Below are positions 53,930 to 64,000 of a stretch of 64,000 bases of DNA, piece after piece; within the stretch, counting starts at the first letter, position 1; each line of letters opens with the position of its first letter. This DNA comes from Aldrovandia affinis (taxonomy: Eukaryota; Chordata; Actinopteri; Notacanthiformes; Halosauridae). Under the pieces are notes generated by a model that saw only the letters and a program-made list of their open reading frames with translations, was not told where the DNA came from and searched no databases. Position numbers and translations under genes: made by a program. The DNA lies in the NCBI GenBank assembly GCA_029706075.1, contig JAINUG010000015.1, positions 2,079,715-2,143,714 on the forward strand. The letters are read 5' to 3'.

Positions 53930-55003
53930 GCTTTGAAAGATCTTCGCACTCAAAAAGGAAATATCATGAGAGGATTCCAAGAAGCCTGGTACGAGAGGAA
54001 GGAATGGCTATGTGGCTGTGCAGCTCCTGTACACCAGGGATGTCCAATCTTATCCAAGAAGGGCCGTCATTGTATTATCGTTTTCACCTGTTCCTCATGT
54101 GTCTGATTGCAGTTAGCTCCATTCGTGTTAATTCCTGATTGTTTCTTGTTATGTCTGACGTATTTAAGCTGTGCGTTTTCCCATGTTCGTTGCCAGATTA
54201 TCTTGTGCTCTGCTTATGCGTTCACTACTTTCCAGTGGTTTCGTCGTTTACCCGAGTCTTGTTCCATCGTGTTTGTGCTTCCGTGTTTGTGCTTCCGTGT
54301 TCGTTTGTATCCCAGTCTCATTCCCGATCCACCTGTTCGTGCTCCTCGTGGTTCCGGCCCCGCTCCTCTTTGTGTTCCCCGGACTGTTTTCCTGGTACCG
54401 ACCTCCGCCTGCCCATTGACCACGTCTTGCCTGCCTGCGACACAGCTGGACCTGGAAACAAACTTTGCCTGTCCCCGACTACTCTCTGGATTCCTGTATT
54501 GCCCTGATTGCTCCCGTATGAACTTTGCCTGTTTTTGCAATAAAGAACATTATTGCATTCTTGGGTCCGTGCCTGGTTTTCCAACACCGTTCCTGACACT
54601 TAACAACCTGACAAACACACTCACTAAACATGAAAAGACCGCAGTCCACATCAGAAGCCAGGTAGCATTGAAAACATTTGTCACTAGCCGTATCGACTTA
54701 TCGATAAGCTTTCGATGAACAAATTAGATTATCAGATGAACTTCAGGAGAAAGGTTAGGGAAAATAGAGATACAGTGAACAAACTGATTGATGCTACCTG
54801 CTATCTAGCTAAGCCAGAATTAGCATTTTGGGGTGGTGAAGAAGGCAAGGACTCTTTGAACTGTGGGACCCATGTGGAAATAATTAATCTTATTGCAAAG
54901 TATGATATTAATTTAGCCATGCATTTCAGCTCATCCATTGTTTTCTCTGACCTATCTAACAAGATCCAAAACAATCTGATTGAAGCAATTGGAGACTGTG
55001 GAG
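53930..55003 (+). pseudogene. hAT transposase (ZMYM1-like), split by an insert and truncated
   Basis: Left piece (about 53938-54023): a frame with LRTQKGNIMRGFQEAWYERK and EWLCGC, the start of the TTF-type zinc finger found at the front of ZMYM1-like hAT transposases. Right piece (54598-55003): LNNLTNTLTKHEKTAVHIRS, then LKTFVTSRIDL. After a frameshift near 54710 it continues NFRRKVRENRDTVNKLIDAT, LAKPELAFWGGEEGKDS, VEIINLIAKYDINLAMHF and SNKIQNNLIEAIGD. The piece of the finger expected between them is replaced by ~574 bp of foreign sequence. Similarity stops at IGD, before the catalytic core and dimerisation region. It is not functional. Confidence 0.7.
54024..54597 (+). mobile_element. Retroelement-like insert inside the hAT gene, LTR-style end
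   Basis: This 574-bp block interrupts the hAT frame. It is CT-rich, contains a doubled gtgtttgtgcttcc unit near 54267-54300 and an AATAAA at 54539. It ends about 55 bases later in ccgttcctgacac, the arrangement of an LTR R-U5 end. A TG-starting partner end and a target duplication are not evident. It could instead be the 3' end of another retroposon, with loss of part of the host gene. The overlapping 203-codon frame (54107-54718) is accidental except its last ~40 codons, which are hAT sequence. Confidence 0.4.
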
Positions 55004-56186
55004 GGCGTCGGTCTTGACAACATGGGAGTGGCAAGGTTGCCTTTGTGTTTGGGTCAAAAGAGAGCTCGGACTGAAAAGTTTGAGTGTCTCTGTGTGCATG
55101 GGTTTGGGGAAGCACTTGAAAAGTCACTGGATATGTGTGTGCCTGGGGAGGTTCTAGGGGAACTCCGGTCTGAGGAGGCATGGTGTCTTGTTGAGATGTG
55201 TGTTGAGTGTGTGTCGAGTTCTATCCTGTCCCGGTGAGTGTCGATGTGTGTTTAATTTGAATGTATGAAGGCAGTGTGGAAAGCCGCTGATTGTGTTCCC
55301 CGAAAGGGGATTCCCCCCCTCGGAGGAGGCAGGGCTTTCATTTACTGTTCGTTTATTTTAGTTTCTTATTTTAGTTCATTGTTTTTGCCCAAAAGCTTCG
55401 CGGCATGTAGGGTGAAGACTTTGTGTTTGTTTTATTTTAACCTGCTCTCCCACTGTCTCTCTTGCGTGTCTGGGGGAGAGACAGAAAAAATCATAATAAT
55501 CCGGTCCGTAGATCGGCAAACCCCACTCCTCTGCCAGTTCTTACTATCAGCTGCTCTGCTCAAGTCCAGGGATTGTCACCTGGTGTGTGACAGAGACATC
55601 ATTAACAAGCGGGCGACTTTTACAACAAAGTCACAGAGATATTCATTCGCAAGGAGAGACGCATTGAATTTCATGTTCAAGTAAAGGCAAGATAACAAAA
55701 GATAGTTGTAACATTAGGTGATTTTGCGTTGGTATCAGGAAGTATTTTTTTTACACAGAATGGATTGCTGAAATGGCTTAAATGAGAGACTGGTGATTTT
55801 TTTTTATTTAATACTGTTAACGAGATGAGATTATGTTATGGACACAAGAAATCAAATAATAAATATTATATCTTAACATTCAGACATGTTGTATGGGAAT
55901 AATTAACAAGAACAGTTTGATAACAGACCTAGGGACTGAGGTGTTATTTGGCTTTGTGAATTAGAATGCTTGCTCAAAGATAAAGAAGATAAATTGTTTG
56001 TAACGGGGCCGTACAAGGTTCAGCTATTTCTTGTGCAGTTTTGAACGTGTGCAAAATGTCAAGTTAAATTTGACATTACAGGATATTTTGAGCATTCTGG
56101 GGCTTTTACAATTTTGTCTCGTGGGAGTCATGAAGAGAATGCTGACACACAAATGCTGACACACACATACAGTGGATGTTTTTTGT
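55004..56186. other. Unassigned sequence between hAT remnant and LTR
   Basis: The composition from 55004 to ~55690 is less AT-rich than the surroundings and holds several open frames (for example 55265-55684, 139 codons) without a recognisable domain. It contains GTGTG-rich stretches at 55080-55250. It may be decayed retroelement sequence. From 55700 it returns to AT-rich non-coding DNA. Confidence 0.35.
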
Positions 56187-56748
56187 TGTTACGACCCGTA
56201 AAGCCGCTCTGTCTGCAATAGCCAGGCGACTGATCAAATAGGACATACCAAACAAATACCACCAGTCAGGGATATAAAAATACACAAGGTTTATTTACAA
56301 AAAAATAAAAAGACATACTTATAGACAACGAAGGAATAATGAAAACAAAACAAAACAGTCTGACTACCCCTAGCACTAGAAATAAAAGATTTCTCACCTC
56401 AACTCCCGTGCAAATCAAAATGTGGGTTTTCTTCCGCAGACTGGCTATCCCTACTCTATGCTTCCCTAACTATCAAAAAGGTGCTCAAAAAGATCATTGG
56501 AGAAAACAAGCAGGTTCAAAAAGCATTTACGACAAGGTTTTCCAAAAAGGCAAAAAGTCAAGAAAACAAGAAGCTCCAAATCGACGGCTCCACTCGCTTT
56601 TATTCTCCAGACAGGGGCGTTGCCAGACGAGGTCGAGGAGAGTGCAACTGTAAACAGTCCAATCACAGACAGGTTGATCACGCATCCTCAGCATGGCTTC
56701 AGTCGGCTTTAACCATCTCTCGGGGTCAGATTTTGGCCAACCGTAACA
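56187..56748 (-). mobile_element. Probable solo LTR
   Basis: It starts tgttacgacccgtaaag and ends ggccaaccgtaaca, so it is bounded by TG...CA, with tgttacg/cgtaaca as short inverted ends. On the minus strand a poly(A)-type AATAAA lies near 56290, close to the 3' end of the unit, as in an LTR transcribed leftward. No internal gag-pol or second LTR is seen nearby. A 5-bp target duplication is not present (tttgt versus gaatt), which weakens the call. Open frames inside are accidental. Confidence 0.45.
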
Positions 56749-57893
56749 GAATTCACTCTGGTAACCTGTGGTTAAATAGACAATAATTAGCAAAACAAGT
56801 GTAGGGTCTGCAGTTTACTGTAAATACAATATAATTTCCCAGACAACATTTTTGACATTTTAACATTTATATATACCAGATGAGTGTGCAATGTAATGTC
56901 ATTTTAAAAAGCCTATCATCAGACATCAATTTGCTTCAATTTCAATTGATGTCACAAGTGACAGGCAGTCACAGTGGAGAAAGCTTTCATTATATATAAT
57001 CTAAGTGGGTGTGTGAAGATATTTCTACCTGAAAGATGCACCTTATTCTTCACAATTACATTTTTGCTAAATTGCTTGGTAGCCAATCACATTGTGTATC
57101 TCACCATATAAACTTTTAAGTGACTCACGGCCAACTCTGAAACACTCAATCTCTGGATGGGGGGGATCTAATGTCTCAGATAATCCAACACATCTAAATC
57201 AACAGTGAGAATTATACTCAATGTCACAACTGCCTAAACTGTGAATACATTCATGCACATAATGAAGTTATTACCATTATTAATTATATGGATTAGCTGA
57301 CAGGTTAATGCATTGATTTGATGACTATCTGCCTGATGTGTTGGTACCATATGTTGTGAGAAAGCTGCCCAAGAAACAGGAAATGAGGTGTGATGTGGTT
57401 TAGAGAGCTACTGAAACCAATAGTTGGTGCAAAAAAACATTTATTCATAGAATATTATGTTATTTTTTTCCCAAGGGAAGCATGAAACAAGTAATACAGA
57501 CAATTATTTGTCTTTTTTTTAACCTGATGGATGTAAGAAGAAAGGAAATCAGTCTTTGATGCAATGACTTTTGAGTCATACACGCTCCCAGACAACAGTG
57601 CTGAATCAACTGGACTTGGATACCTGCTGTCACGCAGTGGTGACGATAGAAAATAAACATCTTTTTTTGGGTCACGCCTCAGGATCTCCTCAGCTGATTG
57701 TATTGGAGATGATATGCAACGACTGAAGCAGATGGAATTTGGGTGTCTGGGTCATGTATTCAAATCCATGCCCCTCAGCCATGGTTGTGAACGCTTAATG
57801 AAACCCATTGTTGGTTATTATCAATATTATCTGTGCCTCTTGGTTCAGATCCCCTCCGTACTCCTGTTAGGTTATGACATGCTAGTGACATCA

Positions 57894-57946
<53 letters not shown>

Positions 57947-58424
57947 TTGAGAGGCACGTGCTCTTTAATGTTTCATACCAATTCAAATTACACAGCTCTG
58001 TAGCAAAGCACTCTTTTTCTTCCTCTCTCCTGTAGACCTAAACCAGCTGTCTCTCTCTCTCCTTACAGCACAGGCAAAAAGGTATTGCACTCAGAATAAC
58101 AATTCTCTCGGCAGGAAGGATTTGAATAGCATGCATTACCATTCACTCAAGTGCAAATAATTTACCTCTCCCCTTTTAAGTTTCCAGCATGTGCTTCTTT
58201 GTGTATCCCCACCAGAAGGATACACAGTAGGGAGTTATTTTAGTAAAGGAGTTTATTTTGACAAAAATAATAGGGGGCCACTGCGGCTGCTGATGTGCCA
58301 CCTTTTACTGTACCTGGACCACTTCAGTGACAAGTCTTGAGACTGTGGATGCAGGCCTCTACATGCTTTTGTGTAACTTCGCGCAATGCAACAATGTCGC
58401 AAGCACTTTACGGGTGATTTTGAG
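56749..58424. other. Non-coding stretch with AC microsatellite
   Basis: No gene is recognised. The (AC)n tract at 57896-57945 is the only clear landmark. Confidence 0.45.
57896..57945. repeat. (AC)n microsatellite
   Basis: About 25 uninterrupted AC units. The Val-Cys repeat frames on the minus strand are translations of this tract, not genes. Confidence 0.95.
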
Positions 58425-60352
58425 GCAAAAGAAACGACTGTATAGAGTATATAAAAAGGATAACTCAGAGAGAAACAAGTTAGATTATTGTAATATGCGG
58501 GCTAAGGCTAAAAAGGAAATAAGATCAGCTAAAAGGCGGTTTGAAATTAAAATTTCCCAAGATGCAAAAAGTAACCCTAAGAAGTTTTTTCAATATTGTA
58601 GCAGAAAAGGAAAGTTAAAGATGAGGTTAAGTGCATTAAGAATAAGGAAGGAACTTTGGTTTATAATAATAAGGACATTGCAAACACACTAAACAGTTAC
58701 TTTGTGGAGAGCTTTACTAGAGAAGAGGTTATAAATATGCCTAAATGTATAGACAAGGTACGGAATGTTCTGGAGGACTTTGAGATAAGGGATGTAGAAG
58801 TACTACAAAAACTACAAAAACTTAAGACAAATAAGGCAGCAGGCCCGGATGGCATATATCCCAGAGTACTCAAAGAACTTGGGGAAATTATATATAAACC
58901 ATTGACAGATATTTTCAGTCAATCCATAATCACTGGAGAAATACCAGATGACTGGAAGCAGGGTAGTATAATTCCAATATATAAGAAGGAGACCGTACTG
59001 ACCCAGGGAACTATAGGCCTGTCAGTTTAACTTGCATCGCATGTAAAATGCTGGAATGTATTATTAGGGATAAGTTGGAATCATTCTTGAAAAATAATAG
59101 TATTTTAAGGGAGAGCCAGCATGGATTTCTCAAGGGGAGGTCATGCCTAACAAACCTCCTGGACTTTTTCGAAGAGGCTACAAAGTGTGTTGACCTGAAC
59201 CAGGCTTATGATGTTATATATTTGGACTTTCAGAAAGCATTTGACAAGGTACCACATGAGAGGCTCATTGCTAAAATGAAATCAGTAGGAATTGTAGGAG
59301 TAGTTTCACAGTGGGTTAAAAATTGGCTGCAAGGGCGAATACAAAGAGTAACAGTAGGTGGGGCCGAATCTGACCTCGGTGCTGTGGGCAGTGGTGTCCC
59401 GCAGGGATCGGTGCTGGGACCTCTGCTCTTCCTTATTTACATAAATGATCTGGATATGGACATTAGTAGCAAAATAGTTAAATTTGCAGATGATACTAAA
59501 CTTGGGGGTTTGGCAAACAGTTTGGAATCGACAAAAGTAATCCAAAATGATTTAAACAAAATCCAAAAATGGGCAGATACATGGCAGATGACGTTCAATA
59601 TTGCTAAATGTAAAGTAATGCATGTGGGAAATAAAAACATTAGACAGGAGTATTTTATGGGAGGAGAAAAGTTAGTAGGTGTTCAATTTGAAAAGGATTT
59701 AGGAGTTGTAGTGGATCAAAGCCTATCTGCATCAAAGCAGTGTGCTACAGCAGTGAAAAAGCCAATAGGATGCTGGGATACATAGCAAAAGTATAGAGTA
59801 CAAATCAAAGGAGGTTATATTAATGTTATATAACGCCTTTGTCAGACCGCACTTAGAATACTGTGTGCAGTTCTGGGCACCGCACTACAAGAGAGATATT
59901 GAAGCTCTTGAAAAGTCCAAAGAAGGGCAACTAAACTGATACCTGGTATGAAAGGTAAAAGTTATGATGATAGACTTAAGGCACTCAATTTATTTAAACT
60001 TAGCAAACGTAGACTTAGGGGGATTTGATTGAGGTTTTTAAATTCCTAAAAGGGATTAACAAAGTAAATTACCAAAGATTTTTTAAGATAAGTGGGGTCA
60101 GCAGAACAAGAGGCCACAGGTGGAAATTAGTTAAAGGCAAATTCCGCACAGATATTAGGAAGTTTTTCTTTACACAGAGAGTTGTCAATGCCTGGAACAG
60201 CTTGCCAGGTCAGGTAGTAGAGGCAGAAACGCTCGGGCTATTCAAGGCCAGGCTAGATGTAGTACTAGATGTTCTTTAGATTAGGACATGATGAGCCAAG
60301 ATGGGCCGAACGGCCCGTTCTCATCATTATGTATTCTTATGTTCTTATGTTC
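58425..60352 (+). mobile_element. CR1-type LINE, 5'-truncated, broken reverse transcriptase
   Basis: LINEs copy themselves by target-primed reverse transcription. Frame pieces in order give a linker (KKEIRSAKRRFEIKI), then KTNKAAGPDGIYPRVLKELG, IPDDWKQGSIIPIYKK, ILRESQHGFLKGRSCLTNLL and VIYLDFQKAFDKVPHERL. These are followed by GVPQGSVLGPLLFLIYINDL and the catalytic FADDTKL (near 59483). The C-terminal domain ends with RKFFFTQRVVNAWNSLPGQV and FKARLDVVLDVL (60279). Frameshifts fall near 58650, 59010, 59765, 59910 and 60020. The endonuclease and ORF1 are missing, as usual after incomplete reverse transcription. The 3' end is atgggccgaacggcccgttc followed by three ttcttatg units, matching the 8-bp terminal repeats that characterise CR1. 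An L2-clade assignment is the main alternative. Confidence 0.85.
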
Positions 60353-60639
60353 TTATGGTGTCCTTACACTTCTGTACACTAGTAGGCGTCAATGTATTGA
60401 ACAAGGTCGGTAAAGTTTTCATGAAAGCAGGGAAACTCCTGTACCTTAGAACTTATTCGGCCAGTATTTCCTGAAGCTGGTTCATTTTATACCGTGTCGA
60501 ACAAATGATGCTAGCTATCTATATCCTTAGCTACTGTTTGCGAGCTTTATTTGGATGTGATACCAGGTTGCTAGATAGATAGATACATTGATATCGATAG
60601 TTTTGCTTAGCTAATGTTAACATAGATATAAGGTATGGT

Positions 60640-60790
60640 ATGAAGTTGGTAACAATGATGTCTATCGCTGTATTACTGCACTGATATCTTGTGCGAACTA
60701 TGATTGTTCTTACCATGTATTAATGCACATCTGGTAAGTCGCTCTGGATAAGAGCGTCTTCTAAATGCTTAAAATGTAAAATGTAAAAAA
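60640..60790 (-). repeat. Dispersed SINE-like repeat, family A, copy 3
   Basis: The reverse complement matches copies 1 and 2: ccatgtattaatgcacat, gctctggataagagcgtc and the closing taaaatgtaaaatgtaa. It starts about 290 bp after the LINE end. Confidence 0.75.
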
Positions 60791-63700
60791 TTGAGAACTA
60801 TGACTACGACAGCTCTGCCTCCATTCGCTAACCAACCAATAAATGATGCGCAACATCTATGTGAACTGTTGCACTGCGGTCGCAAGTTAGATTTTTGTGC
60901 TAGGTACGCAACATCCTCTGCATCACCCTCTGCATAGGTCACAGAGGTTGCATTGATGTTGCAGAGCCTTGGTTGTGTTGCTGTCACTCGAGCATGTAGA
61001 GGCCTTTAGGCATATTATTGTACTGTGCAGCATGAACTTTAATACATTTCCCCTTTGTTAGTTACCAGAGCTACTTCAACTGTATTGTGTACATTGTGGA
61101 GGAGATTTGTTTCTTCATATAATACATAGTATTAAGCAAGATAGACAATGTAGGTAACTACTATAGGATTATCAGTTTAGCTGACAAGCTAACTAAACTG
61201 ATAAAACGGTTAACCACCATTTCACTTGAACCTCTTTGATATAAACACCCTTGCGGTAAAAATGAACTCATTAACAGTTTTTTGGGTTTTGTGAAGAAAA
61301 GTCTAACACTTGCACTTGACAAGTTTTGCAATAGATGAGCGTACCAGTAATGCTATATAACTCCCTAGAGTGAAGTATAATAGTTAATCTAGTTAATCTG
61401 CAATGAGTGACGTTCTACTTTGACAAGTTTGAAACGCATTCAAAAAACTATTTCATATTAAACGTCGATACATATTCAATTCTTATTTTAAGAATGTACA
61501 TTTTAAAAGTAATAAATTAAAGCAGCATTATCCTAACAACTGACACCTCTCAAAAAAAAAAAGCAAGTTTGGGAGTAAAATTTGTGCATTGTCTACAGAA
61601 AAATACAATATGTTTTACAACTCTCTACCTTACAATCTGCGTATACATGCATACTTTCCTTGCCTTCTTATTCTGACCACTACCCCCTTTTACTCTATTA
61701 TGCTTCTCTATAGTCCACACACCATAAAGGTACTTACATCCCAGCCTCCAGCTACCAGGAGGCCAAGATGATCATTCATTATGCATTATTAGACCACCCT
61801 GCCTCAGTGACCAGGAAGCCTGGGCGCTCATTAGATACCCCCATAATCTCAACCATATCCTGCCTTAGGCCACCAAAGGCCATGCCTCCAGTCAATTTAG
61901 AGTGTCTTGATTTAGTCAGTGAACAGATGGAGATATTAATTTGCTGGCTTCCTTTTGTCTTAAGTCCACTGTTGGTATTATTTGCAAGTGTTTTCTTGGC
62001 CAACAATTTCTGGGGTCAGAGAATAATTGAATGTTTTCATGCATTGTTTGATTAAGGGTAAGGAACTGTATATTAAATGTAAGATTTAGGCAGCTCTGAA
62101 AAAAATCTGAACATTATTCTGAATGCATATTTACAATGTATGTGTTTTTACATGTATTTTTTTAAGCAGCACATTCTAAGTTGCAGAGGTATAATTCTGA
62201 CCTGTGCTATATCCTATCATAGTTTATTCCATACTTACATTTACAATATGTAGTGTATAGCATAGTAATAGAAGGACAGTGTGAAAATGATCTGAAGTAT
62301 AATATTTTGACAAATGTTCAATTAGGTAATACAAGTATGACCTGTAAAAGTTAATATGTACCGTATATAATATGTGTGTATGCATTTTGTATAATTAGGT
62401 ATAGGGAAAGGAGGGAAACATTTCTTTGCATGCTCAACAGAAAATAGACTGTACAAGCTGATGCCTACGTCTGGTTGGGTGAGCTTTAATCTTCGCCGGA
62501 GGCTTTTGATGTTTCATAACAAACCGTATGTGCTCCTCAGTTCATGCACATAGCCTTTGCCTTTATATCTCATGAGTTGAAAACCTTGTGAATAATGAAT
62601 CTTCTGGGCCCCATCGGTAGTGGAAATATAATTTATTCTAATTTTTCCAAAATCTTTAAGGTGCTTGTTACCAGGGTTAATGTTATACAACATATCTATG
62701 GGGTCCCCATATTTTGACCAAATATAAAAAAATCAAAGCATGGCTGTGTCCATGGCACAGAAATTCAACAACATGCACACACACATGCACGCACTTACCT
62801 ACACACACAACTGCTTCAGCCAATATACTCAAAAGTGCATGTGAATTTGCATGTTATTAATTGACCTTATGTCACTTCACAAATAGATACCATTTCGTTA
62901 TTGCAGTTATATAATAAGAATCAATCAGATTCTTACATGAGGAGGTTGTTTGATTTAGATTTGGAATTAATATCTGGCAACGTTTGCCTATTCAAACCAA
63001 GGTGAAGCTTGCTAGCAATATAATTATAATAGTCCAAGTTTAGCTTTAGAGTTAGCCAAATGTCTCAGCTACCTAACTATTCAATGGATCATATTATTTA
63101 GCATTCCAGCAAAACAGCACCAAGTAAGCTAGCCATCAATTATCACATTGATATAAATAAGTATGATTTATTATTTTTTGTATTTAGTCTGATGTTCTAT
63201 CCCTGAGCTACATGGATTGGTGCAGTTGTATGATCAACCTATGATGTAAAGAAAATATGACATGACGTTAGGCGGTGTCCAACAGAAAAACTTTCCTACA
63301 ACAAAATGTGAATTAAATTACTAGAAGATGGAAAGACAATTGGCACCATTCGGGGAAAAAAGTATACATGTGATCAATCTATGAATGTTATTCTGTTCTT
63401 TTGAGCATGAATGATTGTATGTATAGGATATGTTGACCTGTTTATTGCCTCATGTGGTCATGCGGTGTAATGCAGAAAGAATATACTGTATATGTCATTC
63501 ATCCAGAGAAAAAATGTCAGGAAATCTTTACGAAGTCAATTTTGGCAAACAATTTTTTTATATTCTAAAACCCTCAGTCACAACCCCCATTTTGAAAACC
63601 ACTGTTCTAGCAACTACCCATTCAGATGGTTGGGTGTTAATTCTTTTTTTTTTAAAGGCAACCACAAGGGAGACCCCTAGCAGCTGCAGGGCCCTAAGTG

Positions 63701-64000
63701 GTCGCTTATTTCCTTTATAGGATCTGGGTGTTCAGATGACAGGCTGCAAAATGGTTAGAGTTAACCAGGATTAAAAAGTTACCAGCAAACCCATGATCAT
63801 TGATAAACACATGTTATGGGGCGTTTGACATCATGATTTAGCTCACAGCTCAAATAAATGGGACTGTTGAGTGATGGCACCATTTTCTTCCTTACAATTG
63901 TATTCAAAGTCTGCTGCAGACACATCTGAGATACATTCTTGAGGGAGGTGGAGCTTGTTGTTGCTCTCTGTCATGTTGGAAAATATGATGATACTTAGCC
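60791..64000. other. Non-coding stretch, nothing recognised
   Basis: AT-rich sequence with an A-run at 61552-61562. Open frames (61589-62055, 63430-63720) show no domain. I see no element ends or RNA genes. Confidence 0.45.

Noticed and set aside
54107..54718. 203-codon open frame as a membrane protein gene
   Set aside because: Its first ~160 codons are CT-rich insert sequence in an accidental frame and the last ~40 are hAT transposase.
56339..56793. Overlapping open frames on both strands
   Set aside because: They lie inside the probable LTR and have no domain or consistent start.
61589..62055. Two open frames resembling a small membrane protein
   Set aside because: They are hydrophobic only by AT-rich composition, with no splice or start context and no homology that I recognise.

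Overview
The window looks like nuclear DNA from a ray-finned fish. It is AT-rich, has GT-AG introns of 88 bp to several kb, and carries many transposon remnants typical of fish (pogo, hAT, PIF/Harbinger, Tc1, piggyBac, CR1-type LINE, tRNA-derived SINEs). I cannot name the species. I see no prokaryotic operon, CRISPR array, rRNA or functional tRNA gene.

The only host gene I can support is the 3' three quarters of grin2a, which encodes the NMDA-receptor subunit GluN2A. It is on the + strand from 18361 to 35090. Nine exons with consistent splice sites and reading phase encode about 1,096 residues. They cover the end of ligand-binding lobe S1, M1, the M2 pore loop, M3, lobe S2, M4 and a very long cytoplasmic tail ending in the PDZ ligand ESDV. 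The amino-terminal domain exons are not in the window. The first 18.4 kb is therefore probably intron, and about 5 kb after the stop is probably 3' UTR.

Region by region: 0.2-0.7 kb holds two SINE-like repeats. 3.76-8.51 kb is a nested transposon stack: a GGGCCGTATTCACAAA-ended element holds a 3.4 kb pogo-type transposon with 24-bp identical ends and a TA duplication, which in turn holds a 520-bp hAT element with an 8-bp duplication. A second 513-bp hAT element sits in the outer element. 10.6-10.9 kb has a retroviral-type RNase H remnant and 13.6-14.4 kb a broken piggyBac transposase. 18.4-35.1 kb is grin2a, with SINEs and a long AC microsatellite in its introns. 35.1-40.25 kb is the probable 3' UTR. 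40.8-64 kb is gene-poor and repeat-rich: decayed Tc1 copies, a 1.2 kb non-autonomous element, a complete tRNA-headed SINE with a 15-bp target duplication, a Harbinger fragment, a hAT/ZMYM1-like transposase split by another insert, a probable solo LTR, and a 5'-truncated CR1-type LINE.

I found no new multi-gene system. The observations most worth checking are the dated nest of insertions, the split hAT transposase, a 53-nt hairpin with 21-nt arms in the downstream region, and the SINE families with recoverable target duplications. All family names come from recognising motifs by eye, without a database search.
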